Assembly: GCF_000980895.1 (NCBI RefSeq)
Contig: NZ_LAZX01000094.1
Location: 1,178,001-1,242,000 of the forward strand
Reading direction: 5' to 3'
DNA: 64,000 bases
Source: Sphingomonas sp. Ag1
GTDB lineage: Bacteria > Pseudomonadota > Alphaproteobacteria > Sphingomonadales > Sphingomonadaceae
This document shows positions 55,458 to 64,000 of the stretch, in pieces (the first letter of the stretch is position 1; each line of letters opens with the position of its first letter). A program made the position numbers and the translations under genes. The notes beneath the pieces are model-generated. The model was not told where the DNA came from, did not search any database, and was given only the letters and a program-made list of their open reading frames with translations.

Positions 55458-56986
55458 CAGCGCATCACCGCAGCGGTTACCTCATCGAGCGGGCCAAGTG
55501 CCGCGCGGAAACGTGCCACGTCGGCTGCCGGATCGACATCGGGCGCCTTCACCGCGGACAGGTGAAGCGCGACCGCCCCCGGCTCACCACCGAGCAGACG
55601 GGCGCGCAGTGTGGCGAGTTTGACGATGGCGGGCTGGCTGGTCACGATTCCGCCGACCCGGTACCATGTGACCACGAGACGCTCCACCGGCTTCCCATCG
55701 CTTGCTGCCGCGGTGATCCGCATGGCCGAACCACCGTCGATGGGCGGCGGGTTTGCGATACGGACCCAGCGATCCCCTTCGCGCAGGACGCCGGTGCCAT
55801 AGGAGATGATCTCCTTGCCCTCTTCCTGGTGGCCGAACACCGCAATTGCCACGTCGACGGCGCGCCCCTGAGCATCGACGTAGCGGCCGATCACCTGATG
55901 ATCGGCAGAGGGATAGAAGGGTTGCCACGACGCCCGGGTGCTCAGCGGTGCACGCGTCCAGCCCGGCACCTCCGGCAGGTCGATCTCTCTCGGCAATGGT
56001 TGCGTACGCGCGCCAAGTGCGTCGGCCCATGCCGGAAAGATCGCGGTGGTGGCGATCACTAGAAGGGCGGCGACCGGCGCGGTAATGACCCTGGTCGAAG
56101 GCGCTGGGAGCGTGGCAGGATCAAAGGCGGGATCATCGGGCGCCCGGTCGAACCACCGCCAGCCGACCGCCATGACAACGGCCATGACAAGCGCGAAGAA
56201 CAGCCAGCCGTACACAATGTGGTCAAATCCGGTGGCGGCTTGGAGCCCGACGAGTTGCGCGGCGTAGATCGTGCCGAACGCACGCACCCCGTTGGCGAGC
56301 ACCGGCAGAACCAGCGACACCGCAAGGAATATAGCCCGGCGGCGGCGCGACCGGAAGCAAGTGTTCGCCACCAGCGCGGCGAAGGCGAGCATCGACAGCA
56401 CGAACTTCGACCCGGAACATGCCTCTGCCACTTCAAAATAATAGGGGCCTGCATGGATCAGGACGCCGTCCGCCGCGGCCGGCACACCGGCCAGATGCAG
56501 GAGCGGCATGACGATCCGCACCGTCACCTGTTGCAGCGGCGGCTCAAGCCATTCGCCGAAGGGAATCGCGAAAAAAGCGTAAGCGAGAGGAAAGAGGAGC
56601 GCGCGGCCGACATGCGGCCCCAGAATGGTGACGACGGCACCCTCAAGCGTGATCAGAACGCCGAAATGACGCGCAGCCGCAACCCCGGCGGCCTCCCCCA
56701 TCAGCCATCCCGCCCCGCCAGCCGCCACCAGCGCAAGGCCGGGCCACCAAGCGGCGGGGCGCACCACGGCAAGTTCCCGCCGCCGCGTCCAGACGAGCCA
56801 CCCGACCACTGGCAGGATGAACAGGCAGTGACCGTAGGTCGTACTGGTCCACCACAGTGTCAGAAGGTCGGCAACGTCGCGGCGGAACAGCAGGAGGATC
56901 GCCGTCGACGCCAGCACAAGCAAAGAGAGGTGCACCCGCCACGCTGCGGCTACCGGGGCAGCGGGGCGAGAGAGCGCGAGCCTCAT
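55457..56986 (-). CDS. xrtA: Exosortase A fused to an EpsI domain
   Basis: 509 residues. The first 290 form the exosortase: about eight membrane helices with the catalytic Cys190 (EVAEACSGSK), Arg235 (ANGVRAFG) and His256 (FDHIVYGWLF). After one more helix (about residues 299-318), the C-terminal 190 residues are a periplasmic EpsI-type domain (GWTRAPLSTRASWQPFYPSAD, AVFGHQEEGKEIISYGTG, RLVVTWYRVGG). Exosortase A cleaves PEP-CTERM tags of exported proteins. In many bacteria EpsI is a separate gene. The ATG overlaps the glycosyltransferase stop (ATGA). Confidence 0.95.
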   Translation of the reverse strand: MRLALSRPAAPVAAAWRVHLSLLVLASTAILLLFRRDVADLLTLWWTSTTYGHCLFILPVVGWLVWTRRRELAVVRPAAWWPGLALVAAGGAGWLMGEAAGVAAARHFGVLITLEGAVVTILGPHVGRALLFPLAYAFFAIPFGEWLEPPLQQVTVRIVMPLLHLAGVPAAADGVLIHAGPYYFEVAEACSGSKFVLSMLAFAALVANTCFRSRRRRAIFLAVSLVLPVLANGVRAFGTIYAAQLVGLQAATGFDHIVYGWLFFALVMAVVMAVGWRWFDRAPDDPAFDPATLPAPSTRVITAPVAALLVIATTAIFPAWADALGARTQPLPREIDLPEVPGWTRAPLSTRASWQPFYPSADHQVIGRYVDAQGRAVDVAIAVFGHQEEGKEIISYGTGVLREGDRWVRIANPPPIDGGSAMRITAAASDGKPVERLVVTWYRVGGIVTSQPAIVKLATLRARLLGGEPGAVALHLSAVKAPDVDPAADVARFRAALGPLDEVTAAVMR

Positions 56987-58122
56987 GCCGGCCCCAGACC
57001 GAGAAGCGTGTCGAGCGGCTTCAGCCGGGCATCCCAGCCGTAGCGGCCGATCACCTGCCGCCGCGCAGCTGTGCCGAGTTGGTCGGCCTGCTCAGGGCGG
57101 GCGAGTAGTTCGCGGATCGTGGCCGCATAATCCTCCGGCTGCACCGCGACACGAAGGGTGCCGGCATGATCGATGCCCTCTGCCGCGGCAGGGCTGGCGA
57201 CCACCGGACGAGCCATCGCCATTGCCTCCAGCACCTTGTTCTGGATCCCGCGCGCGAGATGCAGCGGTGCAACGACGACGTCCGCAGCGGCCAGCCAGGA
57301 GCGAACGTCGGCGACCTCCCCCGTCACCGTGACGCGGGGGCCGGCCAATGCGCGAACCCGGGGCGTGGGCGCACGACCGACAATCGCGAAATGCGCATCG
57401 GGGAGCAGCGGCATGACCCGCTCGGCAAACCAGGCAACGGCGTCCACATTGGGGCGATAGTCCATCTGGCCCGTGAAGACGATCAACGGATGGGCTGCGG
57501 GCACCGGCGTGACCAGCGCCGGATCGTAGCGGAGCGTGTCGATGCCGTTTTCGACGGCCAGGCTTCCGGGAAGAAGCGCGGCCTCGGGTTCGCTGACGAA
57601 CAGGCTGGCGGTAACGCGACCCGCAACCTGCCGCTCGAACGCGTGGAGCAGCCGTGCCTCGCGCTGCATCATCCACCGCATCGGTCCGTGTGCATCGGCG
57701 GCGTAGGCGGCGAACTTCGCGGAATCGAGATCGACGAAATCCATGATGACGCGCGGGAACTGCCCCGGCAGATATTGCGCCATCTGCCCCGAAAAGGCGT
57801 AGATCGCGTCGATCGACCGGCGGGCGAGCAGATCGTTCACCGCGGTCTTGATCCGGCAGTCGGCGAAGGCAGTCAGCGACACTGGGCGACCGGTGGCGAG
57901 TGCCTCGGCCGCGGCACGCACCTGCGACTTGGTCCGGCGCACCAGGATGCATTCGTCGACCCGCGCTCGGTGCTCTGGCGCAATGGCTCCGTCCTCCTCG
58001 ACAAAGGCGACCAGATGCACCCGCGCCCGCGCTGCCAGATACGACAGGATGTTGAAGCTGCGGATGCGATCGCCGCGGTCAGGCGGGAACGGCGCACGAT
58101 GCGCCAGGAACAGGATCTCCAC
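56983..58122 (-). CDS. XrtA-associated glycosyltransferase (GT4 type)
   Basis: 379 residues from a GTG at 58122, one base past the FemAB-like stop; an in-frame upstream ATG at 58158 would overlap that gene. ILFLAHRAPFPPDRGDRIRSFN is the hallmark of the family linked to PEP-CTERM/exosortase loci. FTGQMDYRPNVDAVAWFAERV, VTVTGEVADVRSWLAAADVVVAPL and ARGIQNKVLEAMAMARPVVAS form the GT-B sugar-nucleotide domain. It adds a sugar to the lipid-linked repeat unit of the exopolysaccharide. Confidence 0.92.
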   Translation of the reverse strand: MEILFLAHRAPFPPDRGDRIRSFNILSYLAARARVHLVAFVEEDGAIAPEHRARVDECILVRRTKSQVRAAAEALATGRPVSLTAFADCRIKTAVNDLLARRSIDAIYAFSGQMAQYLPGQFPRVIMDFVDLDSAKFAAYAADAHGPMRWMMQREARLLHAFERQVAGRVTASLFVSEPEAALLPGSLAVENGIDTLRYDPALVTPVPAAHPLIVFTGQMDYRPNVDAVAWFAERVMPLLPDAHFAIVGRAPTPRVRALAGPRVTVTGEVADVRSWLAAADVVVAPLHLARGIQNKVLEAMAMARPVVASPAAAEGIDHAGTLRVAVQPEDYAATIRELLARPEQADQLGTAARRQVIGRYGWDARLKPLDTLLGLGPA

Positions 58123-58123
58123 C

Positions 58124-59149
58124 CTAGCCGAGCCCGCGGCTGATCCAGGGACCGACAAGTGTCGCCAGCGGAAGCGGCAGTTTCTTCCACCCGCGCACCA
58201 TCAGGGCATATTTCGGGTTGAGGGGATTAACCTCTCGCGCGGGGCCGTCCGACCATCGCGCGTAGGTCAGCGGCACGCCCTCGAACCCCCAGTTCTTCTT
58301 GAACGCCGCGGGCCCGGTCCCCGTCTTGGACCGGCCAAAGTCGAAATGCGTGCAGCCACGCGCGCGGGCATGCGCCATCAGCGCGAAATACATCCGGTCA
58401 TTGGCGCGCAGCGCACGCGCCGCCACGGTGCCGCCGCCCCAAAAGGGATAAGCCACGCCGTTGAAATACAGGCTGAGGACGCTCGCCACGGCGCGGCCCT
58501 GCCAGCGCACCGTCAGAATGTCACTGTCGAGACGCGCCAGCGCCTCGGTAAAGAGGCGGCGGGGAAACACAGGCGTGCCCAGGTTGCGAACCGATTCGGC
58601 GTATACCCGGTAATGTTCGCCAGCGAGTTCAGCGCCGCCGGTGACCACCTCAAGATCGCTGGTGAGCGACTTGCGCACCTCGGCGCGCTGCTTGCGGGGG
58701 ATGGCGAGCAGTTCGGCGTCGTCATCCGCCGCGAGCGGTCGCGCAAAGCCGAGATAGCTGCTGCTGTCGCTCGACCAGCCGTCCGGCACCGGACCGCCGC
58801 GCAACTCCACGGAGGGACAGCCAAGCGCGCGGGCGGCGGCGGCGAGCGGCCGGGTGCCTTCGCCCAGCACGCCCCCGCCGACGGCGAAGCCAGCCGATAC
58901 CAGCGCCTTGCCGAAGAGGGGGGACCGCATCTCGGTCAGCGGCAGCAGGCCGATAATTACTCCGTCGCGTTCGGCGATCAGGAAACGGCCACGCTGCCCG
59001 CAACCCACCTCCACCGCTTTCGTCCAGCCGGTCAGATGAAAGGGGGTGGCATCCGGGTGCGCGCGCACGAAGGCATCTATACGCTCATCCTCGCCGACGG
59101 CATCGCGAACGAGGACCCGGTCCGCGACGGCACCCAGCGCGCCGCTCAC
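58124..59149 (-). CDS. XrtA-associated FemAB-like protein
   Basis: 341 residues from a GTG that overlaps the deacetylase stop (GTGA) and has AGGAACGG upstream. PFHLTGWTKAVEVGCGQRGRFLIAE, GFAVGGGVLGEG, RKQRAEVRKSL, SLYFNGVAYPFWGGG and FDFGRSKTGTGPAAFKKNWGF are typical of the FemAB-related proteins found in exosortase A loci. FemAB proteins transfer amino acids or acyl groups; the acceptor here is probably the exopolysaccharide or a lipid-linked precursor (inference). Confidence 0.92.
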   Translation of the reverse strand: MSGALGAVADRVLVRDAVGEDERIDAFVRAHPDATPFHLTGWTKAVEVGCGQRGRFLIAERDGVIIGLLPLTEMRSPLFGKALVSAGFAVGGGVLGEGTRPLAAAARALGCPSVELRGGPVPDGWSSDSSSYLGFARPLAADDDAELLAIPRKQRAEVRKSLTSDLEVVTGGAELAGEHYRVYAESVRNLGTPVFPRRLFTEALARLDSDILTVRWQGRAVASVLSLYFNGVAYPFWGGGTVAARALRANDRMYFALMAHARARGCTHFDFGRSKTGTGPAAFKKNWGFEGVPLTYARWSDGPAREVNPLNPKYALMVRGWKKLPLPLATLVGPWISRGLG

Positions 59150-59985
59150 CAGCGCCGTTCCTGCACGGCCACGGCGTCGACACGGCCCCAGCGATGGCGT
59201 CCGAGCAGGCGGCGCAACTTGCCGGCCATGGCGCCGAGCCGGCTGTAGTGCCGCAGCCTGGAGCGAAGCGGGGCTCCAGCGACGCGCGGCTGGGCCGGAT
59301 CGACCTCCCAGGGATGAAAGTAGAACATGCCCGCGTGGCCAGCCTGGTTGGACTGGCGTACCGCCGTGTCGGTCAACGCGGCCGGCAGCAGGCGGAAGAA
59401 GCCACCTCCGACGGCCATGCGCCGACGCGCCAGCTCGGCAGTGGAAACCGGCAGCTCGATCAACGATGCGTCGGCGAGGGGTCGCCACGGAAAACGTGGG
59501 CTCTCCCGCCAGCCATAATGGTCATGCGCCACAGGGGCCACGCTGGAGGAATAGGCATAGCCGTCCTCCGCCAGCACGGGATGCGCCCATGGCGTGCGCG
59601 TGTCGATGGAGAAGCTGGGCGCGCGATAGCCCGTCACGGCGACGCCGCCGGCATCCTCCAGCGCAATCCGTGCCCGCTGCAGATCGGCACGGAACTGATC
59701 CGCGGTCATGGTGAAAACCCGCTGATGATCCCAGCCGTGGCTAGCGACCTCATGCCCTTCCGCAACGATCCGCCGGATCAACGCCGGGTGACGATGCGCC
59801 ACCCAGCCGAGCGTGAAGAATGTGGCCGTCACCCCTGCCTCGCCGAACAGGTCGAGGACGGCGCCGGTGTTCGCGACGACCCGGCTTTCGAGGCGGTCCC
59901 AGTCGTTCTTGTCGATGGTGCGTTCGAAGGCGCCGACCTGGAACCATTCCTCCACGTCGACCGACATTCCGTTGACGATGGTCAT
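59146..59985 (-). CDS. XrtA-associated polysaccharide deacetylase
   Basis: 279 residues from MTIVNGMSVDVEEWFQVGAFE, the standard start of this subfamily. NodB-like carbohydrate esterase 4 with the metal site in SVDVEEW and SHGWDHQRV (Asp-His-His), plus TGYRAPSFSID and the C-terminal FYFHPWEVDP. It removes N- or O-acetyl groups from the polysaccharide. It begins one base after the ATPase stop. The FemAB-like gene overlaps its end. Confidence 0.94.
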   Translation of the reverse strand: MTIVNGMSVDVEEWFQVGAFERTIDKNDWDRLESRVVANTGAVLDLFGEAGVTATFFTLGWVAHRHPALIRRIVAEGHEVASHGWDHQRVFTMTADQFRADLQRARIALEDAGGVAVTGYRAPSFSIDTRTPWAHPVLAEDGYAYSSSVAPVAHDHYGWRESPRFPWRPLADASLIELPVSTAELARRRMAVGGGFFRLLPAALTDTAVRQSNQAGHAGMFYFHPWEVDPAQPRVAGAPLRSRLRHYSRLGAMAGKLRRLLGRHRWGRVDAVAVQERRW

Positions 59986-59986
59986 G

Positions 59987-61051
59987 TCATGCAGCCGCGC
60001 CGCGTACTGCCTCCAGGCTGCCGCGCGGGGCGGGCGTGTCGCTTTCCACCCAGTCGACCAGCAGCGTGAGGATGCGGCGCAGGGCGGCATCCTGCTCCTC
60101 CACCCGCGACTCCAGCGCGGCAATGCGCTGCCGCAGCTCGGCGTCGGTGTCGGCGCTAGGAGACACGGCCTCCAACGGCGCGGACCGGATCGGGTCGGGC
60201 ACGGCGCGCACCGCCGGCGTCACCCGTGCAGCGCTCGGCAGGTCCTTGGCGGCGTCGGCGCGCACGGTGTTGACCAGCGCCGCATCGATCACCGTCGCGT
60301 CGGTGATCGCTGCGTGCAGCAGGACACGGCCCATCAACTGGTTCAACCGCCGCGGTACGCCGCCGGTCGCACGGTGCAAAACCTGGAACACGTTGTCGGC
60401 GAAATCGGGTGTGCCCTTCCACCCCGCAATGCGTAGCCGGTGGGCGACGTAATCGGCGACTTCCTCTGGCTCCATCGGGTCGAGATGATGGATGGCGATC
60501 ACGCGCTGGCGCAGTTGCTCCAGCCGGTCGGATCCGTTCAGCCGCTCGCGGAACTCGGGCTGACCCAGAAGGAATATCTGCAGCAGCGCGCGGTTGCCGG
60601 CCTGGAAGTTGGACAGCATGCGAAGCTCTTCGAGCGCCGACACAGGAAGCGCCTGCGCCTCGTCGACGATCAGCAACGTGCGCCGGCCAGTCCGCGCGAC
60701 TGCGTGAAGCCCGCGTTCGATCAGCGTCAGCAGCTCGGCCTTGGTTCGGCCTACGGGATCGATATCAAGCCCGCTCGCCACCACCCGCAACAGATCGTCC
60801 GCCTCGATCGCGGTCGACACGATGGTAATGACCGAAAGGTTCGCCGGATCAATCTGTTCGGTCACGTGGCCCACCAGCGTCGTCTTGCCGGCGCCGATGT
60901 CGCCCGTGATGACGATGAAGCCCTCACCCTGCGCAAGGCCATAGCCGAGATAGGCCATCGCCTTCTTGTGCGTGGCCGAATCGAACCAGTAACGCGGGTC
61001 CGGCGTCAGCTGGAACGGGCGTTCGGTCAGGCCGAAATGATCCTCGTACAT
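59987..61051 (-). CDS. XrtA-associated AAA ATPase (ExeA/GspA-like)
   Basis: 354 residues from MYEDHFGLTERPFQLTPDPRYWF. Walker A GDIGAGKTTL, Walker B LLIVDEAQAL, and GQPEFRERL and GVPRRLNQL of the ExeA-like AAA_22 group. In exosortase loci this protein is thought to power assembly or export of the polysaccharide at the inner membrane. The Pro/Ala-rich linker after residue 275 leads to a short coiled coil (DAELRQRIAALESRVEEQDA). An AGGAAG ribosome site precedes it. Confidence 0.93.
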   Translation of the reverse strand: MYEDHFGLTERPFQLTPDPRYWFDSATHKKAMAYLGYGLAQGEGFIVITGDIGAGKTTLVGHVTEQIDPANLSVITIVSTAIEADDLLRVVASGLDIDPVGRTKAELLTLIERGLHAVARTGRRTLLIVDEAQALPVSALEELRMLSNFQAGNRALLQIFLLGQPEFRERLNGSDRLEQLRQRVIAIHHLDPMEPEEVADYVAHRLRIAGWKGTPDFADNVFQVLHRATGGVPRRLNQLMGRVLLHAAITDATVIDAALVNTVRADAAKDLPSAARVTPAVRAVPDPIRSAPLEAVSPSADTDAELRQRIAALESRVEEQDAALRRILTLLVDWVESDTPAPRGSLEAVRGAAA

Positions 61052-61062
61052 ACCAAGCTTCC

Positions 61063-62682
61063 TCAGAAGGTATAACGCGCGCCGAGCAGCGCCTGTGCCG
61101 ACCATTGGCTATCGAAGCGTTCCTGGTCGAAGGTGTAAACGCCCAGCGACGCCACCGTGCCGATCCGGCCGAACTGGTGGCTGTAGGTGCCCGTGGCGCC
61201 CAGGTTGAACACGCCGTCCGCGCCCGGCAGCCCGCTTTCATAATAATTGGCGAACAGATTGGCATCGACCTGCGACACGCGGCTGAGCGCGCGTGACCAG
61301 AAAAGCTGCGCATAATAGCTTTCGTCGGTGATCCCGTAGGCGACGGTCCCCTCCGCAAGCTGCGGCACGTTGAGCCGGCGGTTGGCGTAGCCCGCGCCAA
61401 AGCCATATGCGGTTCGGCCACGACGGGTGGAGATCACGCCGTCGATGCCCCGCGCGCGATAGCTGGCGGTGGAGATCGACTGGAAGACGTCGTTGAGACA
61501 TGCCCCTGCGCCGCCGACGGCGCCTCCGCCGGGGTTGCCGCCGAAGACACAGCCGTTGAACTGCTGACCGAACGGGTTGGCCGAGCCCTGAAAGACGGTG
61601 GGCAGATCGCGCAGGCCGTTGCGCAGCTGTCGCCCGAACGTACCGATGCCATCGTACAGCACGATCTGGAGCCCGCTGTCGCGCGCGATGTTCCAGTTGA
61701 GCGAGCCGAAATAGGTGTCGCCGCCATAGCGGTATCCAGCGTTGGCCTGAAGCTCGAGCCGGGGGCTGGGCCGCCAGATCACCCCGGCATCGTAGATGAG
61801 GCCGTCGGTGTTGTAGGCGATCCGCGCTGGTGAGCCCGGATCAGTCACGAAGCGTCCGTTGCGATCGATCACCGGATTGCCGCTCGCGTCGAGCAGCGCG
61901 TCGCGCTGGGTCGTTTCGATCTTTTCGTAGCCCGCGCCCGCCCGGAGCGCGACGGTGCGACTGACCGGCACCGTCACGTCGCCCCGCGCGAAATACCCCT
62001 CGTATGCCTGGTCGAGCTGGCCCGCCTCCTCGCGTTCATACGCGCCACTGACCGTCACGCCGACGGGCAATACGGTGCCCGCCGCAACGCCGGCCGACGC
62101 CTGCGCCACGACGTTGCGCGAATCATCGTAGTAATCGAGCCGCTGCTGCCCTGGTGCGACCCCAGTCGCACGCGGCGCTTCCACCTTCGTGTAGCCGGCA
62201 AAGGCGGATGCTGCGATCCGCACTGGCCCGGCCTGCGTCGTGACGCTGGGACCGGCGTAGAGCGAATAGACCTGGGTCAGATTGTCGGCCGGCCCGACAA
62301 ATGTGCCTGGCGCCGCACCGCGAATGTCGCTGCGCGCCCGCGTCGCGATGGCACCGCCCTCGATGGAAAAGCCCGGGGCGACCCGCGCCGAGGCACGGGC
62401 GAGGCCGGTGTGCACGCTATCGTCGGCGTAGCGATCGTTCCACTGGATCCGCCGTTCGTAGCGGTAGCTGACCTGCCCCTCGACATTCCGGCCCGAGACG
62501 CCGGCATCGACCCCGACCGCAACCTGAGAATAGGTCAGCACTTCATCGTTGGTGAGATCCGCTGCAACGACCTGCGAAAGCTCAACATAAGGCTGCACAT
62601 AGCGGGTACGCGCCTCAGCCGCGTTGGACGCGACCAGCGCCGCCAGAGCGACGCCGCCAGCCAAGTGATGCCGCACGCCCAC
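61063..62682 (-). CDS. XrtA-associated outer membrane beta-barrel protein
   Basis: 539 residues from a GTG at 62682 with GGGG upstream; an ATG at 62703 that overlaps the kinase gene is the alternative. Signal peptide GVRHHLAGGVALAALVASNAAEA, then RYVQPYVELSQVVAADLTN, the start of the TIGR03016-type family. Alternating strands through to GARYTF, with the terminal Phe expected for Bam substrates. One Cys-rich loop (GCVFGGNPGGGAVGGAGAC) lies near residue 375. It probably forms or supports the outer-membrane exit for the exopolysaccharide. Confidence 0.92.
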   Translation of the reverse strand: MGVRHHLAGGVALAALVASNAAEARTRYVQPYVELSQVVAADLTNDEVLTYSQVAVGVDAGVSGRNVEGQVSYRYERRIQWNDRYADDSVHTGLARASARVAPGFSIEGGAIATRARSDIRGAAPGTFVGPADNLTQVYSLYAGPSVTTQAGPVRIAASAFAGYTKVEAPRATGVAPGQQRLDYYDDSRNVVAQASAGVAAGTVLPVGVTVSGAYEREEAGQLDQAYEGYFARGDVTVPVSRTVALRAGAGYEKIETTQRDALLDASGNPVIDRNGRFVTDPGSPARIAYNTDGLIYDAGVIWRPSPRLELQANAGYRYGGDTYFGSLNWNIARDSGLQIVLYDGIGTFGRQLRNGLRDLPTVFQGSANPFGQQFNGCVFGGNPGGGAVGGAGACLNDVFQSISTASYRARGIDGVISTRRGRTAYGFGAGYANRRLNVPQLAEGTVAYGITDESYYAQLFWSRALSRVSQVDANLFANYYESGLPGADGVFNLGATGTYSHQFGRIGTVASLGVYTFDQERFDSQWSAQALLGARYTF

Positions 62683-62686
62683 CGGG

Positions 62687-63820
62687 TTACCCCTGATGAC
62701 CATAATAGCTGCCGAAGCGGCCGCCGCCCGGCTCATAGGACCGCGAATTCAGCACCAGACTGATCTGTTCACAACCGTCGAGCAGCGCGACGGCCTCGCG
62801 CACATCCGCTTCCGTGGTCCGGTCGGCACGAACGACCAGCATCACCTGGCCGACCAGCAGGGCGAGGACGGAGGCTGGCGACGCGGCGAGCGCCGGCGGC
62901 GTATCGAATACGATGATGCGGCGAGGATCGTTGGCCAGCAGCTGATCGATCACGTCGCCGGTCCGCGCGCTGGCGAGCAGTTCCGTATCGGAATGGCTGC
63001 GCTTGCCGGCGGGCAACAGCGACAGTTGCGGCACGTCGGTGCGGACGACAAACGCCTCGGGATCGAGCGTTTCGTCCGCCAGGATGTCGAGCAAGCCGGT
63101 TGAATCATCGAGCCCGAGCGAGGCCATGATGTCGGGCTTCGCGAAGTCGCTGTCGACGAGCAGCACCTCGACATCGCGCTCGGCGGCGAGGCTGATCGCG
63201 AGATTGATCGCGCAGAAGGTCTTGCCGTCACCAGGCTTGCCGGACCCCACCAGGATCGTGCGGGACCGCTCGCCCAACGGCCCTTTCGCGATGGCGCGGG
63301 CGTTGAGCAGCAGCTGCCGCTTTACCAGCCGGAACTCCTCGGCCAGCGCGCCGATCGGTGCGCCCGGGACGAGCATGCCCTTCTCCGCCAGCATTGCCCG
63401 ATCGATCCGCGCGATACCGTCGTCGTAGAGGATCGGCGCATCTTCTTCCTCGGCCCCAGCGCGAAGCTCGGGCGGAATGGCCATCAGCGTTGCGGCGGCC
63501 ATCGGTGACAGCGCCTCGGCCCCCTCCGGCGCAGGCGGCGCAGCAGCGAGAAGGTCAAAGGTGAGGTCGAGCGGCTCGTCGTCAGCCGACGGTTGATCAT
63601 GCGGCGCCGCCTCTGGCACGGTAGCGTCGACCGGGTCGTCCGCATCGGGGGGCAAAGCAACAGGATCGTCGGCGAGCAACCGGGTGGCGACCGGATCCTG
63701 CGCTGGCGCCTCCGGCGCCGACCCCGGCACCACGTCGCGGCGGCGGAGGTGAGCGCCAAAGTCGTAGACCTGCGCTGCACGCTCGATCAGCGACTCTTCG
63801 CGCTTTCTGGCGTTGGTCAT
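62687..63820 (-). CDS. XrtA-associated tyrosine-autokinase-like ATPase (CpsD/CapB type)
   Basis: 377 residues. A short conserved head (MTNARKREESLIERAAQVYDFG) is followed by a 100-residue acidic, Pro-rich stretch (residues about 30-130), then EEFRLVKRQLLLNA and the BY-kinase domain: Walker A GSGKPGDGKT (192-201), Walker A' LLVDSDFAKPD (220-230), Walker B VFD (304-306). Such kinases control polymer length with a Wzz-type partner, which is encoded directly upstream with a 4-bp overlap. Only three Tyr (362, 372, 373) lie in the C-terminal tail, fewer than the usual cluster. Confidence 0.93.
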   Translation of the reverse strand: MTNARKREESLIERAAQVYDFGAHLRRRDVVPGSAPEAPAQDPVATRLLADDPVALPPDADDPVDATVPEAAPHDQPSADDEPLDLTFDLLAAAPPAPEGAEALSPMAAATLMAIPPELRAGAEEEDAPILYDDGIARIDRAMLAEKGMLVPGAPIGALAEEFRLVKRQLLLNARAIAKGPLGERSRTILVGSGKPGDGKTFCAINLAISLAAERDVEVLLVDSDFAKPDIMASLGLDDSTGLLDILADETLDPEAFVVRTDVPQLSLLPAGKRSHSDTELLASARTGDVIDQLLANDPRRIIVFDTPPALAASPASVLALLVGQVMLVVRADRTTEADVREAVALLDGCEQISLVLNSRSYEPGGGRFGSYYGHQG

Positions 63821-64000
63821 GCCGCTAATCCCCGCTGGAGCATTTCGACGCCAAGCAGCGCCACGTAGCTGACACCCAGCGCACCGACGCCGCCAGCAAA
63901 CAGCTTCAGGCGCTTGCGCCGCAGTTCGGCCTGCTGACGCGTCAGCATTTCGCCGATCGACCCGATCACCGGCATGCCTGACGCCTTCTCCAGCCGCTGC
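63817..64000 (-). CDS. XrtA-associated chain-length determinant (Wzz type), C-terminal part
   Basis: The frame enters from the right edge and ends in TGA overlapping the kinase ATG (ATGA). The 60 visible residues hold RLEKASGMPVIGSIGEMLT, a basic stretch RRKRLKLF and the last membrane helix (AGGVGALGVSYVALLGVEML), the usual C-terminus of XrtA-type polysaccharide chain-length determinants. These inner-membrane proteins set polymer length together with the adjacent kinase. It is too short to appear as a complete gene here. Confidence 0.85.
   Translation of the reverse strand, partial: QRLEKASGMPVIGSIGEMLTRQQAELRRKRLKLFAGGVGALGVSYVALLGVEMLQRGLAA

Overview
This is a continuous stretch of GC-rich chromosome from an alphaproteobacterium, most probably a sphingomonad (Sphingomonas or a close relative). 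The evidence is the gene mix: a TonB receptor with an alphaproteobacterial plug, a DivK-type response regulator with Asp53, DUF1489 and DUF3572 proteins, a PmtA-like methyltransferase, an EcfG-type stress promoter and a complete XrtA (exosortase A) exopolysaccharide locus. I see no IS element, prophage, integrase or CRISPR array. Most genes are core or conserved accessory, and the coding strand changes often.

Left part (1-20.4 kb). A TonB receptor (cut by the left edge) and a large surface lipoprotein share a probable operon, behind an 11-bp-phased row of GTGACAG-like units that looks like a Pho box. Next come a phospholipase-D type cardiolipin synthase, rpoZ, a tandem pair of exported ferritin-like proteins, rlmE with ppx/gppA, tRNA-Gln(CTG), an EF-hand protein coupled to tgt, and a 61-residue membrane protein. 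A divergent fatty-acid or branched-acyl cluster (two acyl-CoA dehydrogenases and an SDR on one side, a crotonase and an SDR on the other) surrounds a 14-bp palindrome. Then follow a cyclopropane fatty acid synthase, a molybdoenzyme with its cytochrome b, a TSUP permease and a phosphomannose isomerase.

Middle part (20.4-53.6 kb). Housekeeping genes dominate: bamD, recN, dnaN, rlmN, a peptidyl-prolyl isomerase, mgtE, divK, ridA, argG, hup, lon and tRNA-Val(CAC). Between a bacterial Cdc48-type AAA ATPase (TTG start) and a LysR regulator lies an orphan minus-strand terminator preceded by a short hairpin and a CCUCUCCU anti-Shine-Dalgarno stretch, a good candidate for a roughly 62-nt small RNA. 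A three-gene cassette (UDP-galactopyranose-mutase-like flavoprotein and two multi-pass GT-C-like membrane proteins) looks like an uncharacterised glycan system. A small lipoprotein and an L,D-transpeptidase lie behind a perfect GGAAC-N17-CGTT promoter, which suggests stress-controlled cell wall cross-linking.

Right part (53.6-64 kb). A single tightly overlapped minus-strand operon encodes the XrtA-linked exopolysaccharide machinery. In transcription order it holds a chain-length determinant (cut by the right edge), a tyrosine-kinase-like ATPase, an outer-membrane protein, a secretion ATPase, a polysaccharide deacetylase, a FemAB-like protein, a glycosyltransferase, an exosortase A/EpsI fusion and an asparagine-synthase-like amidotransferase. 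No PEP-CTERM substrate gene is visible in the window.
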